Of a stretch of DNA of 64,000 bases, positions 17,401 to 29,400 are shown in pieces. Position 1 is the stretch's first letter, and each line of letters starts with the position of its first letter. The DNA comes from Lineus longissimus (lineage: Eukaryota > Nemertea > Pilidiophora > Heteronemertea > Lineidae): positions 12,590,109 to 12,654,108 of the forward strand of contig NC_088325.1 in the NCBI RefSeq assembly GCF_910592395.1, in the 5' to 3' direction. Position numbers and translations under genes: made by a program. A model generated the notes under the pieces. That model searched no databases, was not told the DNA's origin, and saw only the letters and a list, made by a program, of their open reading frames with translations.

Positions 17401-20400
17401 AATGTCATATTGGTTGCTGACTGGTGGCCATTTTTGATATGACAAATGAAAAAGCGTTTAAAAAGATGTTGTTTGACTGCTTCCGAGTATCGGTGCAGTT
17501 AACAACCAGTTTTGAAATCTTGTTCGAACCTTTGTTGCCATAATATTAAGTTGGCAGTTTCCATTTCTTACTTCTCTCAACTTAACCCAGATGGAACTAG
17601 TATCTAAGTGACTAAAATCAGTAAAAGTTCTTCAGAATGATTACAAACATTTTAACATTTTATTGAATGACAAAGTCAATAAATCAGCATCAAAGTGGGC
17701 CTATTGTGTGTCTGTTTTAAAAATCATATTAAGTCACCTTGGACTTTTTATTGGCGTGTGAATATCTAAAAAGTTTGAGTTGGGTGTAGCCTGTTTTATA
17801 TTGATACTTGATATCAATCATGTCAGTTATTACTAATACTAGGTCAGGGGTCATGGGTCAAAAGTCAAGTTATGGCCTATATGCCATGTATGCAGCTTGT
17901 CAATGTATTGTTTTAATAAAACATACATGTAAACCAACAGTCAGGTTTGGCTGAGTTTGTGTACATTGCATTCGATTGGAAAAGTGTTTGGAAATAATAC
18001 TTCATTTTGGGAGTGGTGGTTGGTGTAAATGTTTTCAAAACTTGTTGTGGATTAAAAAAGTTTTATAAACAGGGATAAGCTCTAAATGTGTTTTTGATCG
18101 AATTTGAAAGCGAAAGTGTTTTTTTAATCAAACTGTGGATAGATGCAGCCCCTTTCTCTTCAATCTACCATTTGGATATCATGATAACTAGTGAAGGACT
18201 TTATTAATAAAAAAATCAAGAACATTTGTGTGATTGTCAGAATCTGACATAAAAAGTCTCAGACAAGATCCAGAATTAGAAAAACAGTAATCAAAATTTT
18301 CTAAAAATGTAAAAAATCCATCACATGAACACACATTGCTGATCCATCATAAACAAAAGAATAACTTATGTCGATTTTCTGAGTGTTTTCGGATGCACTT
18401 CATTTTCGAATGATAGTTGAAGGATTCGTTTAGAATTTGTTTACGTTTGCGCGCAACAGTCGGCATTATGTCTATGTTACGGCGAGCTTTTTCTATGCGG
18501 GAGCCCGATCGAAAATTAGCCATTCACAGGTGAGTATGCGTATTTTTAGACGAAATTGTGCGTATTACTGTCTCTTGTTTGGGGGAGATCCATCCATCTT
18601 GCGATCCTCCCTAGGCTTATTCTGAACATGAGGTCATTCTTACTTGGTACATGAAGCTAGGATTGCCTGTACATGACGTACCATACCTCCTCTGCACTTT
18701 AAGAAGATGCATTGAGAGTCTGCATAACAAGGTTTCATCGCAGAACGAGATGTATAGATTTTGAATTTAACTGAAAATGCATTGGAAAATTGTTGACATG
18801 TTTTATCTAAAATGTTTACTGTTGGCCCGAATGCCCTGAAATTTGAAGGACAGATCAGGGCAATTCCATGGTAAATGTTTATTGTGGAATATTACACACA
18901 TCTCATTTTGCGATAAAACCCTTCATATGTGATGGCTGTCTCTTTTTTGGGAGAACAAGCCTTTTTCTGTTCCAGTGAAGTCTTCTCCAGTGCATTGGTA
19001 TGACTTTGTGTAACGAAATGTACAAGAGGAGGAACATGAAAATGACAATGATATACAAGAGTGTCAAATCAACGATAGTTATTTGATTATACTTTGTCGC
19101 ACATTTTCGAAATGTGTGCAGAATCCACCAGTCAGCTGTAAGTTACTGCAGCAAGTTTCAATCACTTGTTGGCAATTACTAGCCGTCAATTCCCGGTACC
19201 AATCAATGCACAGACATTTGACCCAGCCCTTTGGTATGAACAATAAACCTTTTTATAGAATACTTGACCTAATTCCGGCACACTTTTTCTATTCTTTGGT
19301 TTACAATAGGCCTATGTATTTCATTATTGCCGTCCAACTCATTAACACTTTCTGTGTGGTTAGTATAGGCAAACATTGTACAGTGTCTTCAAGACAAACA
19401 TACATGTACGTCATTGTATACATTTTTGTGCACTTTAGGCGTTTTTATTTGATATTAGTTTTGATTTACATGTATTTTTCATATAAAACACAAATTCTGG
19501 GAAGCTGACGCAACACTCGCTCTAATTTTGCGAGTTATTATTGACCTTGCGTGAAGTTCAAATAGGGAAGTTTGTATAGGTGAAAAAACTACAGTAGAAC
19601 CCCTCTATTATGGACACCATTGCCCTTGGTACTGACAGTTGCTGTCCTTAATATAAAGGTGTCCTGATTACAGAGGTCAGATTCCATTTCATCAACCAAT
19701 TTGGGACCAAATGTATTTTCCTGAACAAAGTGGGCATCGTTATTAGAGAGGGTGTCTGTGCTTATAGTGGTTCTACTGTAACTTGCTTAAAATGAATGAG
19801 CTTAGCTTTTCTGCCTGATGTCCTCCCATCTTCATTCGTCAATGGTTTGATTTCAGTCATTTGTCAGTTTCATATCGAACTGATTATCCTTGCTGGTGTC
19901 TGGTGTCTTCATTGGAGACAAAAAACAACAACTGTGAAACGAAAGTGCAATGTGGTCGGTCATCTCCGTTGGGAGTCGAGAACTGTAGGACTCACAGGGA
20001 CTACTTGTTGGCTGTTGAACAAATGATTGTGGTCTTGTGTCCATTATTGCATAACTGAGCTCTCAGCATATCATCACAAGACCATTGAATCATTTGATAA
20101 TTTAGATATTTTATTGATTAATTATGACTTTGTAATATTTTGAATGTGTGCATAAGATCTGGGATGTTTGCTCTTGACCAACAGAGTTATCAGTCTTTCT
20201 GTGGATTGGACACCACGCTATGTTTATATAATCAAAATTGCAACTTGATTTATGCATTGCTTCTAACCCCACTCTATCTTGAAACCTAGTAGATCTCAGT
20301 TGAGCTGCTCATTCAGCTTGAGCATATCTGCAAGTTAGACAAATTGACCACCCCAGAGTCTCGCATCGACTGGGGTTCGAAGCAGGGTCATCTTGATCAC

Positions 20401-23400
20401 TGGTCGAGGGTCCGATCAGTCTCTTGTCCACAGCAGCTCCAGGCTCGTAGGCATGAGGGTCGATGGTTTTGCAGCTTTCATTCACATTGCATGTCAATCC
20501 GACTTGCTCTGTTCTGAAGCATTGACCAGTTTAGGCATTTTGTCCAAGTTGCAGCCACTAACTGAGTAAAAATATTGCCAATCGTTACTGTACAATGATC
20601 CCATAACTGTTTTACTGCTATAACAATAAAGTAAGTTGAATTCATCCAGGAAAAGAAATTCTCTTTTCAAAGTTCCTGGTTGTTTGATCAGCCTACAGCG
20701 AATTAAGTAAATGAGTTGCCAGTCCTTAATGTCATGTAGTCTATACACTAACAGTTAACTAGAGTTGAAATCAATTGATGATAAGCCTGGTCGTTTTCAA
20801 CATGTTTTATATTTTTCGGTCATACACTGCTGCTTTCGAGGTATATTTCACTGTAATTAACTTAAGTTGAATGAGTGATTACATTTATATTAACACCATT
20901 CTCGTGTAACACCAATACATCACATCTGATCAATGATAAATTGAATCACATAACTTGTGTTGTGTACAATTGCAAGCTTGCTTTCTCAAGTAACTAAATC
21001 AGTCATCTCATACCTAATGGCCTTGGGTTTAAATGAATTTTGCATGAGCAATGCCCTTAAAAAGCCTCCTTCGAAATCAAAGCAATTTGTGCATCATCCT
21101 TGTTGTGGCATGTTTTCAGAATGTGTTTTCCAAGGAAAGATGATAGTGACCCGCCGAGGCGGTGGAACTACTGAAAGAAATGGCCGAGACCAAAAATCAG
21201 ATTGGGTGATATGAATAAAGACTATAGTAAATGCTTTTATCTAAAACTCCATGTACATTTACACTTGGTCTTTCTGTACAAAATTGAAGTAAAAGCATTT
21301 GCTAGCCTTTATTCATATCACCCATTGACTGTCATATCAAAAGGAGCCGTAACTAATCTCCTGCTTTCCGAGAAGAAATCAATTCACCCACACAACCTTC
21401 TTTTCTGTCAACAAGCTCTTAACATTTGTCCTCTCGCTCGATCGCCCATCACACTAATGCTGCAATAGCATTTAGCAGTATCTACATCCTCCAAGCCGAG
21501 TCTGATAGCTCTGTCCTCTTAACGAAATCTGATAGCTATTGCAATTGCTTTCTTTCATTTCCATGTGGTATCAGTTCTGTGAATGACACTCCAGCCAGTC
21601 AATTGGTGTACCATTGCCAGTGATTGACTGGTTGCATCAATCACAATGTGTAGACACTCAAGATGAGATGTTAATACATTTAACCGGATTTCCTAAGTTT
21701 GAAAGAGTATCTGATTCTGGTTCTAGACTCAACTTTTCTCTCGTCCCCGCTACCAGTATCTAATAACTTTTACAACTGCTTTCGGTCATTTCCCAATGGT
21801 CTCAATTCTGCTAATGACACTCTAACCAATTGGTACTATGGTAGCCGCTGGTGTTAGTGTGCCAACACAGTATTGTGGCCTTCAAACACTGCAGACTCTC
21901 ATCAAGGAGATACAAACGTTACATTTTGTAAGTTAAAAAAATGAGCTCGGCAGTATCGGAGCTTATGGAAATGCATCAGAGATTCCAGTTTTGTGGCCAA
22001 ACAGGATCAACTACGACATATCGGAGCTTCACCAGAGCATCTTCTGGTCAACTAGCACAGTCAGAGGCACAGTCCCAATGGTCCTATGCTATAAATCTGT
22101 GAATGACATTCCGTGATATCGCAATCAATAAAAAGATTTCGCTGACGCCGGGATGTTACGAAACAGCCATTTCACTAATCATGCTCGTTTTGTGTTGCTG
22201 GTTCTTTTGGCAAATCGTGATGTGGACACCGTCTCGCCAATCTAATGTCGGATGTGTTTATAGCACCTCTTTGCAGGGATCAGCAGATGATTAGCAACAA
22301 TCCTGGAGTCCGGTACAGCTTTAGTGTTAATGTCCAAGAGTTTAAAAACAGCGATTTAGCATTGTGTGGCAAAGTGATCTTTCTTCCGAGGTTAGACATG
22401 AGAAGCACTGTTCATCATTATTTTGTCTCATCTTGTGGCGGTTTTGACGCCAGTTTGCTAATCTAGCATTCATGTCACCCAAGTTGCTAAGCCGAGCTAG
22501 CGATGTTTCCAATCTGATCTTGCTTTCATATCTAACATTCACGACACCTTTACGATTGGGTACTTGCTAAGCCAAGCGAGCCAAGTTGCTGAACTGATCT
22601 TCTCGAGTAGATGATCAAGCCCTTGTTTACATTACGTTGATGTTTGCTTCAAGCAGACGATATCTACTCAGGGAGCAGACGGCACTTTATTGGTGAATCA
22701 TTGCTTCCTTCAGCGAAGGCCCATACAACTGCTTTCCTTCAATGTGGAACTGCTTTCCCTCAGTGTTGATATCTTTTCCAATCGGAGTTTACACGCATGT
22801 TCCAGCAGATTTCTTTAAGTTCTACGTTTGTTGTTCTGGGTATTTCTACAGCAACTGGAGTTTACTTACACCTTGGATTCATACAGTGCAACTTGCACTT
22901 GGGAGTTCTCAGTTTCGTGCAGCCCACTGACTCGGATCATGTACTTTCGTTCACAACTTACGACTGACGAGAGTTTACACCCGCTGTCTCGTTGCATTAA
23001 TTGGAAGGTTGCTCAGTTGCTGTTCAACTGTTCTTCTTGTTCTCTTGTGCGTCCTTTTCTGTGATTCTCATTTTGGGATTTATTTGACGCATCTTTCGGA
23101 TTTCGCATGAGTCTGTATTGATTTGTGGATTTCAGCTGCCATTACGAAGAACTAAATTTCGCTTTCAAGTTCTTCATCGTTTCATCACTAGACCTTCGGA
23201 AGTGAATCGTTTCTTCTATTTCCTTTGAATGTCTTCAATTATCGAACTGCGTTCATAGATTGTATTCAACATTAGCTCGTACCAATCACAATCGGCATTG
23301 CTCATCGGAGCAAAAACCATTGGTTTACCTTGGAATGTTAACCAGTTACCGGCAAACTGGAGTCCGGCGTCTGGATCATACTCTCCCATATATTGGAGGA

Positions 23401-26400
23401 GCAAAATGTTCAAAACATCGAGGTTTTACCTCAGGATATTGCACAAAACGACGAACGGGATGTACTTGTGAATGTACAAGAGAATATGACTGCCATACAT
23501 CAGGATATGCTGCAGGCAATACCTCATGATATACTGCAAGTGCAAGATATACCTGAGGATATAGAACAAGTTGAAGATATACCTCAGGATATACTGCAAG
23601 TGCAAGATACATCTCAGGATATACCTCAACCCATGTTAGAAGACATTGGCGATGATGATGTGTTTTTTGACGCACAGGACCCCGAGGTGTCCAAATCCAA
23701 GTCGGATTCAAGTTCGGGGTCAAGTTCTTCTTTGGAATTTTTCTCCCCACCTCCCACAAGGTAAAGTAACCAACAGTTGTGTTCCCATGCTTGTTAGCAG
23801 TGGTGGTTCAGCCTTCAGGTAGCATTATGCTACATGACATAGCAAGTCACTGAATGTCGGAAGTATTTGAGAGGGAAATCCACTATTAATCATATGGGAT
23901 GGTATTTGATGGCAGAGAGTTTGATTGCGGTCTCTAATGATTGATTCAGTTTGATTTTGTATCCATTGACACCCCCATTAGTAAAATGTTCCCTGTTGTA
24001 CTGATAAGACTTAAAGCAGGTGGCTAAGATCACTGCTTCTCTGTCTTGTGCACCTGCATTAACCATTGCAGATGAATGATTTTTTTCACATGTGAGCATG
24101 ATTGCTTGTCGCAGCAACAAAAATTACTTGTTTGTGTAGAGTATGATTTGGCATACAAGTTTGTGATATTCAGAGGGTTTTCGATACAGGGTAGTCCTAT
24201 TGACGAAGTATGACTAGTATATTTCTTATCCGGAACTGAATCAAACAGTTTTCAAGGTTAATGATACTTCACACTTTGTGAAAATTGAAGTAAAGGGACG
24301 TGACCATGGCCAGAAACAAGCATGTTGGTTCAGGAGGGGAACTATGGTTGTTTAACGAGTCTGTGGCTTTCCTTGAAGGCTTCACAGGTAGCTGACAAAA
24401 CATTGCTCCGGTTATTTACGCAGAGCCGGGAAGCTTGGGTACTGTTCCTCATGGTATTGTGTTAAGCATGGGAAGGAAGGCTTAAGCCTATCTTGGCAGT
24501 GAAAGAATTTTTTATAGGTCGACGCTAAGGTTGTTAGCTATGATGAAGAATTTTCTATCATTCTAACTAAAGCAAGTTAAATATGTTGTGTTGATGCCTC
24601 GGTTCTACAGAAGATTCTCCAAGTTGTTGAAAGGAATAACGAGGTTATATGTCAAGCTTGGTATAATTATTGGCATATTGGTATATATCTCAGCTGTTCA
24701 GGGCTGTTGGGCTAAATCAGGTTAGGAATGTAGGATTCTCAAAGGCTAAGCAAGGCTTTGTCCTTCACACTAGTTGGTATGCTGTTCCATTTACCTCCAT
24801 CTTTAGGTGAGAAGACAACACTTACCAACTATGAAAGAAACTAAACTTTGACAATGAAGCAAGTTAGAAGGGGCCAAAGACTCAGAGGATGAGAATCAAA
24901 CGGAAAACTTCCTCAAGTCAAGACCCCTAATTCTGACAGTTGAATTGACAAAGAAGCAACCACAGTAAGACATGCAAAACTGGATGTCTTGCATCACGCT
25001 CTGTTTCAACTTCTGGTGTTCATCTGCGGTTGAAGTCACAGGGGGAGGGGGTGTTATGGCAAGATCACACCCACAGCTCTTTCGCACAATGCCAAACTAA
25101 ATTTATATCAGCTCCCTCATTGCTGGACCGACACACTTCTACCAGGAACTGATTCAAATCAAACATTATGCCTTTTTGTGTGTAGAATTCCCTGATGAAT
25201 GCTTTACCATTAGACATGTGACATATCGTATGACACATTCTGCTAATATTTGTGTTGGGGTTATTTCCTCAATCAGCTGTATTTGTGACGTGTGACACTA
25301 ATCAGTCCCCTGCCACTCTTCCTATTACATGTCAGTGGGGTCCTGACACTTTTCAGACATCAAGCAATTATTGCTTGATGTCTTGCTTGATGTCTGAAAA
25401 GTGCCAGGACCCCACTTCTGCTGTGGAGAAATGGGCAAAGCGGCAGAGAAGGTGTTTCTATGTGCTATAAGACGGTGTTTCTATGTGCTATAAGACATAG
25501 CACATAGAAACACCTTCTCTGCCGCTTTGCCCATTTAGAAACACCTTCTCTGCCGCTTTGCCCATTTCTCCACAGCAGAAGTGTAGATGACTTCGGGGTC
25601 ATCAAACCTGGACAAAATGCCATCTCCGCCAGATGATGATGTCTAATGATGAGTTTGATTACTACTTCTAACATCCTCTGTGTGCTTCCGAAACACATTC
25701 TTTGCCCCTTTGCCCATTCCTGTCCCGCAAAATTGTAAATTGCTTTTGGGTCATTGAACCTGAACAGAATGTCTTCTCCGCCAGATGAAGATGTCTAATA
25801 GATTATCTGATGAGTCAGTTACTTCTTCTTCAATCATCCTCTCTGTACTTCAGGAACTTCAGGAACTTCAGGAAGTAGTCTTGCATCCGTGTATGAGAAC
25901 ATCTGTCATTCTAGAAAGGGGCTTATGATAATATAATTTGCACCTCTCGTGCAAGCGTTGATGGCCTTGACATAGAACCAGACCAAACAGTGATCTCCGC
26001 CAGATAATGATGCCTAATACAAGTAATAGATAAACTGATGAGTTAGATTGCTTCTTCTATGGCCTCTCTGTAGCTCAGGAAATTCAGGAAGTGGTCTCGC
26101 ATTTGTATCTTTGATAATCAGGACAGCCGGGAGATTGGCTTCTGGCGGGTTTCAATGAGAATCCTGTTGATCGTCAGTGGTATAGGGACCGATTTCCTCA
26201 ACTTGGTGGAAACTTTGAATCATTTGAAAAGATTCTGCATGGTCGTATAGAACTCTTCATCTGAGGGGAAGCAATCATCACTGATATCCATAAACCACAT
26301 TAAAAAAGTGAGTTCATCCAAGTTAGATGCTGTGGATGCCAAAGAAACATGTTCTCATTGCAATGCCAGGTAAGTGATGTTGGCTTCCAAGAGCAATATT

Positions 26401-29400
26401 TACTTGCGAGGTACAATTTCCTTCCATCCTTACGTTGATTGAACTGCCTATACATTTTATGTATTCTGAGTACAGTTGCATTGATGATCCGTGCAAAGTC
26501 GGAGTGAGATTGGGCGTTTTTGTTACATTTCTCGGCTTTGTCAGTTTTTCCTGTATTGGGTGCTTGATTGCACATTGGTTTATGTTCAAGGCATTCATGA
26601 GAAGCCCGATAGGTCTCAAGTCAAACTGAGGAAATATGTGAATTTGACAGACACTTCCTTCCAGCCGAAGGCAAAGCTTAACGTTGACCGCAACTCCTGT
26701 TCGCCTTCTTCTTCAGTTAGCCACTATGGTTTGGCACGAATTTATTGGCCTAGTAACTCTGTTGAGTCCAAGCTATCATGATTCTCAATTGTTGGAGTCT
26801 TTTGCTTGCCCTGCCCTGGCAAAGACACAAGCAACACGGAGCCTTAGTTTCACATCTCATTCGAAGGACAAAGCAATCCAGGGTCTTGAGTGTCTTAAAG
26901 GACATAAAAGTGGTGAGATTCTTCCGTGAAATTATTACCATTCGTGACTTGTCGGTGGCACATTTCTACGCTATAGCGCTACATCGCTATATCGCTTGGT
27001 CCCAGTGAACAAGCGTTCAGCTCAACGATCAAGAATGGTAAATTGGCCATAACCACAACCTCTTATGGCAATATCACAAATATATTGCTGAACTATTAGA
27101 GCAATTTACGAGTCTGAATGGGCCCTATGAATATATTGTGTAGTTATTGCCATGGTCATCTATACAAGGTTATCATTTTATAGGACATTAGGGGTTCCCT
27201 AAGCTAACAAGTGGTCATTACAAGTTACAAGCCAACGTGAAGTTGATGTGAAATGATGTAAACTTGATACCACTCCCACACAGTATCGGTCATAAATAAC
27301 GTCTCTGCAAGTCCAGCAATATTAGAAGAACTTATTTGATAACAGGTGCTCTCTGAACATGATGAAGCAGTCTGCTCTGCTCAGCTTTTGAGAGAAGAAA
27401 ATGTGATGCCTGACCTACTGAGCCTGGTAAAAGTACTGCCGATTACTCAATATACCAAAGGTGGATTCAAGCTGAGGTATGTGAACTGACCTAACAGATG
27501 GTCATCACCGGACCGTTAGTGTGATGTTGTGGGCTCGCCTGATACGAAATGTTCTAAATGGCCGAATGAAAGACTTCCATTTCCCTCACTTCCTTGATTG
27601 TGAGAGGGACAGGAACTGGTCAGCAGCTAATAGTCTGGTATATCGAGTTAGGCTAGCTGTTCTCTTGCAGCCAGCTTGTGAATTAGTTTCTGTGTCAGCC
27701 ATACCAAGGTCAGCTATTGGAACTCAATCAACACATTTACAGATTTTCTGCTGAATCACTGATATGCAGCTAGTTAAAATCAGACATCTCTCAATCTGAG
27801 TCATCTACCAAGATCGATTCCTATATTTTGTAAACCAGCCCATCCCAGAAACGAAGTCCAGATCCCTATTCCATTTTTCGCACTGATATGCCCTACTGAG
27901 AGCTTTTCAGCTTGTTCACAAAGTCGAGAAGAAAGAGAGGCAAGTTTTGCTTATCTTGAAAGAGTTGAAGTAGCAAATTCAACCAAGATATATACAATCG
28001 TAAGGAATGAAAAAGATAGAAGACTCAGCCTACCACCAAGGATGACAGCAGTAGCGTGAGGCGATGCATTTTAATGTGGTCACGAGACGAAAAATTGATT
28101 CGGGTTTTTTCACAGCATCAGGTGCCTGTCGCCATTGTACTGACGATATTCAAAGTTCTTGAATGAAACATGTTCTCAAGGAAACTGTCCTCCTGCTTGT
28201 GGTAAAAGAACTCTTTATCATCATCAAGAACCAACCTGATGAACCATTTTGCAGCTTCAATAGACTTTGCCTTCCCCTTCCTCCAATGAACATGGCAACA
28301 ATCTTTTTTTCGCACCACATGGCCTACTAAAAGCTTTCAAGCCTGGAGGGTATTAAAGAGAACAAGTTCATCGCTTCACCAGGAATGAGAGCAAGGTTGG
28401 AGAAGAAGGTGAAACAGGCTACAATTGACAAACCAACAATCATCAGCCCAGTTAAGTCGATTAGAGTGTTTCAGAGTAAAACATCTTACAGTGAGTGTAT
28501 TGCCAAGTGAGAAAGAAGTGAATTGAATTGAAGACTATCAACTGTGCATATAGTTTGAAGTTGTCTGTGGACCACCAGGTTGATCCCTGAGCTCCCCCTT
28601 CAAAGCTTAAATACAACCCAATGAATTCATACTCGGCATGGAGGAGTGCCTGGATCCGAGAACATTGACAAGAGATTTTGCCGTCCCTGCAGTCTCCAAT
28701 ACCATCCTTGTAATATTCCTCATCTTGCACGGATCTGAAATTCATCATCAATCAAACGTGCCCCTCATCCATTTCAAATGGTAATGCGGCACTGGGCGTC
28801 CAATCGGTCATAAGAAATTAACTTGATTGGAAGACTGTTCTGTCCTTGAGACTTAACAGATTTGAAAATGAATCGTTAAAAGTTAAATTGGATTTTGAAA
28901 AGTCATAAATATTCAACAGCTGGGAAAACTTGCGCTTCCCAAGGATTTGAACATCTTTCGAGAGCTTCTGATGGGGTTTGGTTAATGTTTTCTTCAAGGT
29001 TCCGTTTTCCAAAGGTTGATGACCTGAGCTCCAGTCTTGAACTTCGTATACACGAGTCTGGTGCTTGCTCCTCTAGGGCTTTTCAGGTTGACTTTGGAAT
29101 TGCCCCTAAGCCTTTAACCCAGGGGTTACACATCTGGTTCACTGTAAATTGTCACAAAGCATTACAAATCACTGGACTTCCTGCTTTCGTTCCAGTTTGC
29201 GTTCACAGTGCTAAGAAACCGATTTTCCGTTTCCAGTTGACTTCGATCATATAACAGGTCGAGTATTGCATGACGTCAGAAGTGATGCCACATTGTACCT
29301 TCAAAAGTGAGGTGATTGTGATCAAAAGATCTACTACCTCTGTCCTCAGGCTTTTAAAGAAATTAACAAGACCTGTATTGTCATCCCAGTTCCAATTTAT

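Noticed and set aside
19083-19508. 141-codon plus-strand ORF with several hydrophobic stretches
   Set aside because: Hydrophobicity follows from T-rich sequence. No signal for splicing, and no family resemblance.
23376-23759. 127-codon minus-strand ORF with YPQVYLALAVYPEVYL repeats
   Set aside because: It is the antisense shadow of the plus-strand 30-bp repeat exon, whose acidic reading and donor site are more protein-like.
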